A DNA stretch of 64,000 bases from contig NZ_BJHV01000001.1 in assembly GCF_005405925.1 (NCBI RefSeq), positions 1,984,001-2,048,000 of the forward strand, given 5' to 3'. The stretch is from Streptomyces antimycoticus. GTDB lineage: Bacteria; Actinomycetota; Actinomycetes; Streptomycetales; Streptomycetaceae. The translations under genes and the position numbers were made by a program. Of the stretch, positions 43,828-52,071 are shown piece by piece. Each line of letters starts with the position of its first letter. Within the stretch, counting starts at the first letter, position 1. The notes beneath the pieces are model-generated. The model was not told the origin of the DNA, made no database searches, and saw nothing but the letters and a program-made list of their open reading frames with translations.

Positions 43828-43875
43828 ATTTAAGAAGTGAAGGAAAATCCTGTCAAGGGCTTGGTATGGACCATA
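43828..43875 (-). promoter_or_regulatory. Promoter of the GH16/GH18 operon with dre-like operator
   Basis: On the minus strand, TTGACA (43856-43851) and TTAAAT (43833-43828) are separated by 17 bases, close to consensus. Five bases upstream of the -35 is TGGTCCATACCA (43873-43862), which keeps the TGGT...ACCA arms of the DasR site. TATGGACCATA (43865-43875) is a perfect palindrome within it. The rest of 43689-44000 holds the leader and the promoter region of the divergent serine hydrolase. Confidence 0.7.
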
Positions 43876-43927
43876 TGTATGGACAGAAACCGCCGTGGAG
43901 GCGGCCGCACGACAGGCGGCGGCCCGC

Positions 43928-43941
43928 GGGGGATATCCCCC
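43928..43941. promoter_or_regulatory. GGGGGATATCCCCC palindrome upstream of serine hydrolase
   Basis: A perfect 14-bp palindrome 59 bases before the ATG at 44001. It could be an operator or, as RNA, a hairpin. A GC-richer palindrome of similar style lies at 55520-55537. Confidence 0.5.
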
Positions 43942-44000
43942 ATGCCGATCCTGGGGTGCGCCGGATCGCGCCCCGTTGGGGGCGAATCTAGCGTTCAGCC

Positions 44001-45209
44001 ATGTCTCCCACGCTGCGAAAGCACCTCGCCCTGGCACTCGGTGTGGCTACGCTGCTCGCCACCGAGGTGGCCACCGCCGTCGCCCAGCCCGCCGGTCCCT
44101 CCCCCGCGGAGCGGCTGCGCCAGGACACCGAGGCGATCCACGCCCTCGGCGTCAGCGGTGTGCAGGCCCGCGTGGTCGCGCCGGACGGTCGGCACTCGGT
44201 CGCCACCAGCGGCACCGCCGACCTGAACACCGGCCGCCCGGTCTCTTCCGACGGCTACTTCCGCATGGCCAGCACATCCAAGACACTGGTCGCCACCGTG
44301 GTCCTCCAACTGGAGGCCGAGGGCAGGCTCTCCCTGGACGACACGGTCGACCACTGGCTGCCGGGAGTGGTGCGGGGCAACGGCAACGACGGCAGTCGGA
44401 TCACCGTCCGCCAACTGCTCCAGCACACCAGCGGCATCCACGACGACCTGCCCGGATACACCACGCCGGAGGAGTACTACCAGCAGCGCCACGACGTCTA
44501 CGAGCCCGAGCAGTTGATCACCCGCGCCATGGCCCACGCACCGGACTTCCCGCCCGGCGAGGGCTGGGCGTACTCCAACACCGGCTACGTCCTGCTCGAC
44601 ATGGTCGTCAAGAGGGCCACCGGCCACCCCGCCCACCAGGAGATCGAAGACCGCATCCTGCGCCCGCTCGGCCTCGACCGGACCCGGTGGCTCGGCACCT
44701 CGCCCACCCTCCCCCGGCCGCATGCCAGGGCCTACCAGCTCTTCGGCCCCGGTTCCCGGGTGGACGTCACCGACCAGATCCCGGTGGACCACGAGAACCT
44801 TTCATGGGTCACGACCACACGGGACGAGAACGACTTCCTCCGCGCACTGCTCGCGGGCCGCCTGCTACCGACGCGGCTGCTGGCCGAGATGAAGCGGACC
44901 GTCCCCGTGAACGCGGAGGTCCAGCGGCTGTGGCCCGGCGGCCGATACGGGCTCGGCCTGGTCGAACGCCCGCTGAGCTGCGGAGGAACGTACTGGAGCC
45001 ACGAGGGCGGGGACGGCGGCTACATCACCCTCAACGGCGTCACCGACGACGGCAGGCGCAGCGCCGCGGTCTCCATGTCCGAGGCGCGCGGTGACACACC
45101 GGAGCACATCCTGGACCAGGAGAACGCGGCCGGCGCCCTCATCGACCACGCACTGTGCGCCGGGGGCCATCGCGGGGGCGCGGGCGAACTGCCGCCGCCG
45201 GGAAGGTAA
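44001..45209 (+). CDS. Secreted serine hydrolase, beta-lactamase/D-Ala-D-Ala carboxypeptidase family
   Basis: A 402-aa exported protein with a signal peptide at residues 1-29 (ALALGVATLLATEVATAVAQ). The penicillin-binding motifs are present: SxxK at S91-K94 (MASTSKT), YxN at Y191-N193 (WAYSNTGY), and the KTG equivalent as HEGGDGGY near residue 335. Family members include Streptomyces R61-type DD-peptidases and esterases (class C fold). It is transcribed alone, divergent from the GH16/GH18 operon. Esterase or peptidase specificity cannot be decided. Confidence 0.9.
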   Translation: MSPTLRKHLALALGVATLLATEVATAVAQPAGPSPAERLRQDTEAIHALGVSGVQARVVAPDGRHSVATSGTADLNTGRPVSSDGYFRMASTSKTLVATVVLQLEAEGRLSLDDTVDHWLPGVVRGNGNDGSRITVRQLLQHTSGIHDDLPGYTTPEEYYQQRHDVYEPEQLITRAMAHAPDFPPGEGWAYSNTGYVLLDMVVKRATGHPAHQEIEDRILRPLGLDRTRWLGTSPTLPRPHARAYQLFGPGSRVDVTDQIPVDHENLSWVTTTRDENDFLRALLAGRLLPTRLLAEMKRTVPVNAEVQRLWPGGRYGLGLVERPLSCGGTYWSHEGGDGGYITLNGVTDDGRRSAAVSMSEARGDTPEHILDQENAAGALIDHALCAGGHRGGAGELPPPGR

Positions 45210-45343
45210 GTTTGGGCCCCGAGCCATCACACGCAACCTCCGCACGCCCCGTGCCCTCTTCCAAGTCGGCTACGGCCGTACGCGTCGGCGTGCCCGGTCC
45301 GGGCCGCACGCCGACTGACCGACCCCATGAGGACACACCGCCC

Positions 45344-48103
45344 GTGCCGGAACTTGTACTGCATGCCAATGGACGCACCTGGACCCTGGACGCGTCCCGG
45401 AGCTACACCGTGGGGCGCGATCAGCAGGCCGACATCCCGACCATCGACCGCCGAGTCTCCCGGCGGCACATCACGATCCGCTGCGTCGGCGGGACGTGGG
45501 TCATCGAGGACCTCGGCAGCGCGAATGGCACGTTCGCGGACGGACGCCGTGTCCAGCGGATCGAGATCGGCCACGGTTCGATCGTCCGGCTGGGGAACTT
45601 CTCCAGCGGCATGCGGCTGGACTTCACCGAGGCCGCGCCGGCGCCCTCGCCATCGGCGGTGAGTGGCGACCAGGCGCCCGCCGCCGCGCAGGGCCGCGCG
45701 GCGGCACACCAGGGCGAGGCCCGTCCTGAGCCTCGGCCCGAGGCCCGCCCCGAGGCCCGTCCTCAGGCTCATCCCGAGGCCCGCCCCGAGCCCCATCCCC
45801 AGCCCCGCCCCGAGGCCCATCCCCAGACCCCTCACGGGGCGCGAGGTGACGCGGGTTGGGGCACGGCGGCAGCCGCCGACTCACCTCCGGTGGCACCCTG
45901 GCCCCGGGCGGCGGAGGTTCCGGGAGCCCCGGCGGGCGCGGCAGCCTCAGCGGGGCAAGCGGCGGCCCCGACCCGTACGGCAGGCCCGACCCGTACGGCA
46001 GGCCCGGACGTCACCCGGGACCCGCACCGGCCCGCCGCCGGAGAGCCGGACGGGCCCCACGGAGCCGCCGCGACCCACTTCATCGACCGGAGCCCGTCGG
46101 GTGTCCACCGGCTCGTCCAGGGGCGGCCGATGCGCATCGGCCGGGCGCAGGACAACGAACTCGTGGTGGAGGGCCCGCACGTCTCCCGCCACCACGCGGA
46201 GTTCCGGCCGCTGCCCGGTGGCCGCTTCGAGATCGTCGACCTCGGCAGCCACAACGGCACCTATGTCAACGGGCAGCCCGTGGACCGCCGGCTCATCGGC
46301 CCACACGACATCGTCGGGGTCGGTCACTCCACCTTCCGCCTCGCCGGGGACCGGCTGGAGGAGTTCGCCGACACCGGTGAAGTCTTCTTCGCCGCCCGGA
46401 ACCTGACGGTGACCGTCGGGCGCGGCAAGACCATCCTGGACGACGTCTCCTTCGGCGTCCCGGAGAAGTCGCTGGTGGCGGTGGTCGGGCCGTCGGGCTC
46501 CGGGAAGTCCACCCTCCTGCGCGCGCTGACCGGCTACCGGCCCGCCGACCACGGCCATGTCCTCTACGACCACCGCGATCTCTACACCCAGTTCGCCGAG
46601 TTGCGCCACCGTATCGGCCTCGTTCCGCAGGACGACATCCTGCACAAGGAGCTGACCGTCGACACCGCGCTGAAGTACGCCGCCAGGCTGCGCTTCCCCG
46701 GTGACACCAAGGCCGCCGAGCGCAAGGCCCGTATCGACGAGGTGCTCCAGGAGCTGAAGCTCGACGTCCACCGGGACAAGAAGGTCGCCTCGCTCTCCGG
46801 CGGTCAGCGCAAGCGGGTGTCCGTCGCCCTGGAGCTGCTGACCAAGCCCTCCCTGCTCTTCCTGGACGAGCCCACCTCCGGGCTGGACCCGGGCCTGGAC
46901 CGCGATGTCATGAAGTTGCTGCGGGGGCTCGCCGACGATGGCCGTACCGTCCTGGTGGTGACCCACTCCGTCGCCGAACTGTCCCTGTGCGACCGGGTGT
47001 TGGTCATGGCGCCCGGCGGCTCCGTGGCCTACTTCGGCGCCCCGGACGAGGCCCTGGAATTCTTCGGCCACGAGAGCTGGGCCGATGTCTTCTCCGCCTT
47101 CGAGAACCATCGCGACAACGACTGGGGCGGGCGCTGGCGGACTTCCCCGCAGTACGCCCGGCGTGTCGCGGAGGTCGGCTCGGCCGTACCGCCGCAGCAG
47201 CCGGGCGCCCTTCCGGCGCAGCCGCCCGCGCGAGCCCTGCAGCCCAAACGGCGGCACTGGGTCGCCCAGTTGTGGACCCTGATACGCCGTTATCTATCGG
47301 TCATCGCCTCCGACAAGGGCTTCATGGCGCTGATGCTGCTCCTCCCGGCCGTACTGGGCGGGGTGAGCTGTCTGGTTCCGGCGAGGTACGGGCTCGTCCC
47401 GCCACCGCCCGACAGCGGTTTCCGCTACAACCAGGAGTCCGGAACCATTCTGCTGGTGCTCGTCATCGGCATGAGTTTCTCCGGCGCGGCCAACTCCGTA
47501 CGCGAATTGATCAAGGAACGGGTGATCTACGAACGGGAGAGGGCCACGGGTCTGTCCCGGTCCGCGTATCTGATGTCGAAGGTGATCGTCCTCGGTCTGA
47601 TCACCGCGATGCAGGGTGCCGTCCTCTGCGCGATCGGCTTCTCGGTCCGCCAACTGCCCGCCCAGGGGCTGCTCATGCCCACGGCCGTCGAGGTCTGCGT
47701 GGTGATCAGTGCGCTGGGCTTCACCTCCATGATGTTCGGCCTGGTCATCTCCGCGCTGGTGAGGACGGCCGAGAAGACCATGCCGCTGCTGGTGATGTTC
47801 GCCATCGTCCAGGTGGTCTTCACCGGCGTCCTCTTCAAGCTGTTCAGCTCTCCGGGCATCGAACAGGTCGGCTGGCTGATGCCCGCCCGCTGGGCGGTCG
47901 CGGGCGCCGGGACCACACTCGACCTCGCGCACACCATGCCGCCCTGGAATCTCGACAAGCCGAACGAAGTCGACCCGCTGTGGGCGCACACCGTCTCCCA
48001 GTGGGGCATCGACCTCGGTGTGCTGGTGGCGATCGGGCTGGTCTGCGGCTTCGTCGTGGCCCGCCTGCTGCGCCGGCACGAGCCCGACGTCATGCGCGAC
48101 TAG
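45344..48103 (+). CDS. FHA-FHA-ABC transporter (ATPase fused to permease)
   Basis: A 919-aa protein from the GTG at 45344 (GAGGA upstream); the frame is open further upstream but not conserved-looking. Domains: FHA1 (residues 5-95; VGRDQQADIPTIDRRVSRRH, GSANGTF), a long Pro/Glu/Arg/Ala-rich linker, FHA2 (about 245-335; IGRAQDNELVVEGPHVSRHH, GSHNGTYVNG), an ABCG-type ATPase (Walker A GPSGSGKST, signature LSGGQRKRVSVAL, Walker B LLFLDEPTSGLDP), and a six-TM ABC-2 permease. This is the layout of Mycobacterium Rv1747, an exporter regulated by Ser/Thr kinase phosphorylation of Thr residues read by the FHA domains. No kinase gene is adjacent. Confidence 0.93.
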   Translation: MPELVLHANGRTWTLDASRSYTVGRDQQADIPTIDRRVSRRHITIRCVGGTWVIEDLGSANGTFADGRRVQRIEIGHGSIVRLGNFSSGMRLDFTEAAPAPSPSAVSGDQAPAAAQGRAAAHQGEARPEPRPEARPEARPQAHPEARPEPHPQPRPEAHPQTPHGARGDAGWGTAAAADSPPVAPWPRAAEVPGAPAGAAASAGQAAAPTRTAGPTRTAGPDVTRDPHRPAAGEPDGPHGAAATHFIDRSPSGVHRLVQGRPMRIGRAQDNELVVEGPHVSRHHAEFRPLPGGRFEIVDLGSHNGTYVNGQPVDRRLIGPHDIVGVGHSTFRLAGDRLEEFADTGEVFFAARNLTVTVGRGKTILDDVSFGVPEKSLVAVVGPSGSGKSTLLRALTGYRPADHGHVLYDHRDLYTQFAELRHRIGLVPQDDILHKELTVDTALKYAARLRFPGDTKAAERKARIDEVLQELKLDVHRDKKVASLSGGQRKRVSVALELLTKPSLLFLDEPTSGLDPGLDRDVMKLLRGLADDGRTVLVVTHSVAELSLCDRVLVMAPGGSVAYFGAPDEALEFFGHESWADVFSAFENHRDNDWGGRWRTSPQYARRVAEVGSAVPPQQPGALPAQPPARALQPKRRHWVAQLWTLIRRYLSVIASDKGFMALMLLLPAVLGGVSCLVPARYGLVPPPPDSGFRYNQESGTILLVLVIGMSFSGAANSVRELIKERVIYERERATGLSRSAYLMSKVIVLGLITAMQGAVLCAIGFSVRQLPAQGLLMPTAVEVCVVISALGFTSMMFGLVISALVRTAEKTMPLLVMFAIVQVVFTGVLFKLFSSPGIEQVGWLMPARWAVAGAGTTLDLAHTMPPWNLDKPNEVDPLWAHTVSQWGIDLGVLVAIGLVCGFVVARLLRRHEPDVMRD
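45719..45835 (+). repeat. Degenerate repeats coding (R/H)PEARPE-type linker
   Basis: About 15 imperfect copies of a six-to-seven-codon unit built from CCCGAGGCCCGC-like blocks code for a linker of alternating Arg/His-Pro-Glu-Ala between the two FHA domains of the ABC protein. Such tracts are prone to length change. Confidence 0.75.
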
Positions 48104-48110
48104 GTGGCGA

Positions 48111-48440
48111 CTAGCCCTTGCCGAAGTGGACCGCGGGGAAGGCGCCCGCGGCCCTGAGGGTTTCGGTGAAGCCACCGGCCAGCTCGGTGAGGCGGGCGGT
48201 GGCGGCCGGGCCGAGGTGGTCGTACGGGGCGGCGTCGAGGCGGTCGGTGAGCGCCTCGGCCTCACCGCGCAGGGTCGCGCCCGACTCCGTGAGATCCCCC
48301 GCCGCGTCCAACAGTCCGCGCTCGCGCAACCGGTCCCGGGCGGCGGCCCACTGCTCGGCCGACCATCCGCGGGTCCGCATGAACGTCGCCGACGTCACCG
48401 TGGTGCCGGTGGCGTTGTGCAGGACCAGCGGCGCCGCCTG
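48111..48440 (-). pseudogene. SCO6745-family protein remnant (C-terminal end)
   Basis: About 105 residues remain, from around [20 protein letters not shown] to [13 protein letters not shown] and a TAG at 48111. The tail, with [20 protein letters not shown] and [15 protein letters not shown], is that of the actinobacterial SCO6745-like family, which is normally about 250-290 aa. Everything N-terminal is lost at about 48440, where a truncated gene begins on the other strand. It ends tail-to-tail with the ABC gene. Confidence 0.7.
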
Positions 48441-48459
48441 GTCGATCGAGCAGCTCTCC

Positions 48460-48887
48460 GGCATCTCCGGCGTCCCCGGCGGGAAGGACGTCTCCCCGCA
48501 GCTGTTCTGGAGCGGCGCCCCGGAAGGCACCAAGAGCTACGCCGTCACCGTCTACGACCCCGACGCCCCCACCGGGTCCGGGTTCTGGCACTGGGCGGTC
48601 GCCGACATCCCCGCCACCATCACCGAGCTGCCCGAGGGACGCCGGCGACGACACCGGTTCGGGCCTGCCCGAGGGTGCCTTCCAACTGCCGGGCGACGCC
48701 CGCGCCGCCCGCTTCATCGGCGCCGGCCGGACACGGCACGCACCGCTACTTCGTCGTGGTGCACGCCCTCGATGTCGAGTCCATCGGCGTCCCGGCCGAC
48801 GCCACTCCGGCCGTCCTCGGCTTCACCATGGCCGGACACATCCTGGGCCGCGCGATCCTGACCGCCACCGCCGAAACCCCCGCCTGA
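48460..48887 (+). pseudogene. PEBP/YbhB-family protein remnant, frameshifted
   Basis: The frame enters mid-protein at [20 protein letters not shown], through [20 protein letters not shown], which is the PEBP (Raf kinase inhibitor-like) signature. After ITELPEG (about 48637) the G-run appears short, so the frame moves through a central stretch ([20 protein letters not shown]). Near 48722 it shifts again into [20 protein letters not shown] and ends at a TGA at 48887. The first 25-30 residues are missing. Both shifts are one- or two-base losses in G or C runs. Confidence 0.75.
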
Positions 48888-48998
48888 CGCACAGCGGGTC
48901 CAGCCCTGTTGGCCACCGTCGAACACAGGAGCTGTCTATCCGCCGCCCGTCCCGGGTTGAACAATCGTGGCGTTGACTTCCGCGTCAAGGAGGACGGG

Positions 48999-49343
48999 AT
49001 GAACGCACGTTTCACACGCTTCGCGCTCGTTGCCGGGACCGTTGTGGTGACCACGCTGGGCCCCTCCGTACAGGCCCAGGCGCTGCCCGCCTGCGCGAGC
49101 AACGCGATCTGCCTGTGGCGGTTCCAGGACGGGACGGGCGAGCTCTACACCTGGCGGGGCGGCTACGTGGACCTGCCCAGCCGGTTCACCGACCACGTGG
49201 GTTCCTTCCGGGCCAACAGGACCGGTGCCTTCATCGACTGGGCCTCGGGCAAGGAATGCCACTCGGTCCGCAGGGGCGACTACGCCAGCAACTACAGCGG
49301 CCGGTTCGGCTCGAAGATCGACGCGGTCGGCGACAACTGCTGA
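48999..49343 (+). CDS. Secreted peptidase inhibitor family I36-like protein
   Basis: A 114-aa exported protein with an ATG at 48999 behind AAGGAGG. The signal peptide is residues 1-29 (FALVAGTVVVTTLGPSVQAQA). The mature part has four cysteines (CASNAICLW, KECHSVRR, final NC) and the IC(L)W..F...G pattern with aromatic/gly residues of Streptomyces I36 inhibitors (SMI-like) and related beta/gamma-crystallin-like folds. It is a monocistronic gene. The target protease is unknown, and a cell-envelope role is also possible. Confidence 0.8.
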   Translation: MNARFTRFALVAGTVVVTTLGPSVQAQALPACASNAICLWRFQDGTGELYTWRGGYVDLPSRFTDHVGSFRANRTGAFIDWASGKECHSVRRGDYASNYSGRFGSKIDAVGDNC

Positions 49344-49498
49344 CCCCGGCCCCGGAAGCCTGCTGGTGCCGGTGGTGAGTGCTTTCCTCCGACTCCCTCG
49401 CGCGCGTCCCCGCTGCCATGGCTCGGCCGGCGTGCGGGGGAGGTCGGTAGCATCGCGGTGAACCGACAGCGGCCCGCCACCCGTGAAGGAGCCCCGAC

Positions 49499-50668
49499 GT
49501 GCGACTCAGCCCGCGCACCGTGCAGGAGATCGATTCGCCGATGGGGGCGACGTATGCCCTGCTGGCGGGCCGCAGCGGCGAGCGGGCACTGCTCGATCTG
49601 GCCCAGGCCGCGCCGAGCTACCCGCCCGCGCCCGAGATGATCGAACACGTCGCCAAGGTCGCCCACGAGCCGAACGGCGCCGCCTACGTACCGAGCCCCG
49701 GACTGCCCCGGCTGCGGGATGCCTTCGCCGCCGACCTCAGCCGCGGCTACCAGAGCCCGGTGGGGGCTGACCAGATGGTCGTCACCGCAGGATGCAACCA
49801 GGCGTTCTGCCTGGTGGCACAGGCGCTCACCGAGCCGGGCGACGAGGTCATCGAAGTCCTGCCGTACTACTTCAACTACGACATGTGGCTGCGCATGAAC
49901 GGCGTCGTGCCGCGCTACCTGGAGCCCGGGCCCGATCTCGTGCCCGAGCCGGAAGCGGCCGAAGCGCTCATTACCCCGCGTACCAGGGCGATCGTGCTGG
50001 TCACCCCGGGCAACCCGAGCGGCGTCACCATTCCGCCGGATGTGCTCGCGGACTTCTACGCACTGGCGAAGCGGCACGATATCGCGCTGATCGTGGACGA
50101 GACCTACCGCTCGTTCCGCGACACCGTACGACCGGCACACGACCTGTTCGCCGACCCGGACTGGGCGCGGACCCTGGTGAGCCTGCACAGTTTCTCCAAG
50201 GACCTCGCGATTCCCGGCTACCGGGTGGGCGCCGTCGTCGGCTCGCCCGAGCTGAACCGCGAGGTGATGAAGTTGCTCGACTGCGTGGCGATCTGCCCTC
50301 CGCGCGTCGGGCAGGAGGCCGCCTGGGCCGGGCTGACCTCGGCCCAGGAGTGGCGGCGTGCGCGTGCCAACGAGGCCACCGAGAAGCGGCGCTGGCTGGA
50401 GACCGTACTGGCCGAGCGGCCGGGCGGTTTCGAGCTGCTGAGCTGCGGAGGGTTCTTCGGCTGGGTCCGCCACCCCTTCGCCGACCGCGGCACCGACGAC
50501 GTCGTGCGCGACCTCATCACCCGCTACGACACGCTCGTCATTCCGGGCACCGCCTTCCTGCCCGACGACCGCCGGGTCTTCCGGGTCAGCTTCGGCAACG
50601 TGGACCGGGCCGGGCTCTCCGAGTTCGCCGAGCGGCTTGAGCTGATGGCCAAGGATCTCCTTGGCTGA
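49499..50668 (+). CDS. PLP-dependent class I/II aminotransferase
   Basis: A 389-aa fold type I enzyme from the GTG at 49499 (GAAGGAG upstream). The PLP lysine is K234 in SLHSFSKDLAIPGYRVG. Other family marks: TAGCNQAF for phosphate binding, VTPGNPSGV with the substrate-contact Asn, and IVDETYRSF with the cofactor-binding Asp. Substrate specificity cannot be read; the whole-length similarity is to the AspC/ValC-like branch. It is followed by a methyltransferase gene with a separate promoter. Confidence 0.92.
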   Translation: MRLSPRTVQEIDSPMGATYALLAGRSGERALLDLAQAAPSYPPAPEMIEHVAKVAHEPNGAAYVPSPGLPRLRDAFAADLSRGYQSPVGADQMVVTAGCNQAFCLVAQALTEPGDEVIEVLPYYFNYDMWLRMNGVVPRYLEPGPDLVPEPEAAEALITPRTRAIVLVTPGNPSGVTIPPDVLADFYALAKRHDIALIVDETYRSFRDTVRPAHDLFADPDWARTLVSLHSFSKDLAIPGYRVGAVVGSPELNREVMKLLDCVAICPPRVGQEAAWAGLTSAQEWRRARANEATEKRRWLETVLAERPGGFELLSCGGFFGWVRHPFADRGTDDVVRDLITRYDTLVIPGTAFLPDDRRVFRVSFGNVDRAGLSEFAERLELMAKDLLG

Positions 50669-50694
50669 CCCTGCGGGTCGCGGCCGGCCTGACG

Positions 50695-50717
50695 CTTGAC
50701 CCTGCCCGAAGGTCAAG
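50695..50717. promoter_or_regulatory. MerR-type dyad upstream of methyltransferase
   Basis: CTTGACC (50695-50701) and GGTCAAG (50711-50717) are perfect inverted repeats nine bases apart. The left arm holds a possible -35 TTGACC; CAGGGT is 19 bases downstream, the long spacing typical of MerR-controlled promoters. No merR gene is adjacent. Confidence 0.5.
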
Positions 50718-50781
50718 GTCCAGGGTGCCGGTGGCGACCGAGCAGGGTGCTCGGCTCCGGCCGAACCGGGAGGAACCCGCA

Positions 50782-51435
50782 GTGGATGACGACGCTCTTC
50801 TGACCGAGCAGATGTCCTACTACAGGGCGGGCGCGGCGGAATACGACCGGCCCTATGCGGAGCGCGAGGACCTGCGGGAGTTGTTGGCTGCCGTCGATGA
50901 CCTCCCGATCGCCGGTGATGTGCTGGAGCTGGCGTGTGGGACGGGGCAGTGGACCTCGTCGCTCGCCGCGCGGGCGCGTTCGGTGACGGCCGTGGACGCG
51001 GCGGCTGAGGTGCTGGCCCTCGCTCGTGCGCGTACCGCGTCCGCCACCGTCCGGTTCGTCGAGGCCGACCTGTTCGCGTGGCAGCCGTCGCGGTGCTACG
51101 ACACGGTGTTCTTCGCCTTCTGGCTCTCCCACATCCCACCGGCGCGGTTGCCCGGCTTCTGGAACACCGTCGCCTGCGCACTCGCACCGGGTGGCAAGGC
51201 GGTCTTCATCGATGACGGTCCGGCCGCGGCCGCCGAAGAGGAAGTCCTCTCCGACCGGCCGACTCCGGTGGCCGTGCGCCGACTCGATGACGGCAGCCGG
51301 TACCGCATCGTGAAGGTGTTCCACGATCCCTCGTCACTCACCATCGACCTCGCGGCGCTGGGCTGGTCCGCCCATATCCGGCTGGTGGCCGGGAAGTTCA
51401 TCGGCGTCGCGGAACCGCCGGCCACCTCTGCCTGA
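50782..51435 (+). CDS. Class I SAM-dependent methyltransferase
   Basis: A 217-aa protein from the GTG at 50782 with GGGAGGA upstream; an in-frame GTG at 50725 would add 19 residues. The SAM-binding motif I is VLELACGTGQWTSSLA (about residues 41-56), with motif II at SVTAVDAAAEVLALAR. The N-terminal part (LTEQMSYYRAGAAEYDRPYA) is typical of small-molecule or rRNA-like methyltransferases of the UbiE/Methyltransf_25 type. The substrate is unknown. Confidence 0.9.
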   Translation: MDDDALLTEQMSYYRAGAAEYDRPYAEREDLRELLAAVDDLPIAGDVLELACGTGQWTSSLAARARSVTAVDAAAEVLALARARTASATVRFVEADLFAWQPSRCYDTVFFAFWLSHIPPARLPGFWNTVACALAPGGKAVFIDDGPAAAAEEEVLSDRPTPVAVRRLDDGSRYRIVKVFHDPSSLTIDLAALGWSAHIRLVAGKFIGVAEPPATSA

Positions 51436-51459
51436 GAACCGGCCCGGGTCCCGCGAGGG

Positions 51460-52065
51460 TCAGATGAGTGTGGCCACCTTCTCGGAGGGCTTGTTGCGCC
51501 GCCAGCCGACGGCGAGGTAGGCGAGCATCCCGACGGGCGGAATGGCGCAGACGGTCCAGCTGATGGCCAGGGGCGGGCCCGGCTGGTCGAGCACGCCGAC
51601 GTTCCGCAGAGTGCCGCGGCCGTGGCCGGCGGGGCCGTCGATGTCGAAGGTGAAGCTGAACGTCCCGGGTTCCGGCAGGGCCTGGACATCCAGGCCCCAG
51701 ACATCACGCTTGCGGGGGTGCCTCCCCAGCGGGCTCTCCCGATCGTCGGCGTCCAGGCCGGGCCCGTCGAGAGTGAGCGTGCCCGACTTCCCCGCGACAC
51801 CGTCGGCGGGTGCGAAGGTGAAGTCGAGGGACTGCATGGCCCGCAGTGGCCACTCGGAGAACCCCACGGTGATCGCGTAGGGCCCCGCCTGTACCCGCTC
51901 GGTATGGACGACGCCGACCGGGGCGTAGGCCGCGGCCGGCGCGGTCGACACCGCCACCAGCGCGAGCGCGGCGGCCGCGGCCAGCACCAGTTGGCGTGCG
52001 TGGCCTCGGATACGCCGGGATGCGGAGGCCACGGCGAGCAGAAGCGGTGAACGTGAGGAGCGCAT
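51460..52065 (-). CDS. Exported membrane-anchored protein of the putative metal operon
   Basis: A 201-aa protein. Residues 26-46 (LVLAAAAALALVAVSTAPAAA) look like a signal peptide or anchor. The exported domain (about 47-165) is beta-rich with PYAITVGFSEWPLRAMQSLD and PEPGTFSFTFDIDG, reminiscent of YtkA/FixH-type domains. A single C-terminal TM (ISWTVCAIPPVGMLAYLAVGW) ends in a basic tail. No known family is assigned with confidence. It is the last gene of a minus-strand set with the genes at 52072, 53324 and 53764; the gap to the previous gene is six bases. Confidence 0.75.
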   Translation of the reverse strand: MRSSRSPLLLAVASASRRIRGHARQLVLAAAAALALVAVSTAPAAAYAPVGVVHTERVQAGPYAITVGFSEWPLRAMQSLDFTFAPADGVAGKSGTLTLDGPGLDADDRESPLGRHPRKRDVWGLDVQALPEPGTFSFTFDIDGPAGHGRGTLRNVGVLDQPGPPLAISWTVCAIPPVGMLAYLAVGWRRNKPSEKVATLI

Positions 52066-52071
52066 GGGTGG

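Noticed and set aside
45155..45343. Upstream extension of the FHA-ABC frame
   Set aside because: It would overlap the end of the serine hydrolase gene and shows no FHA-like sequence.
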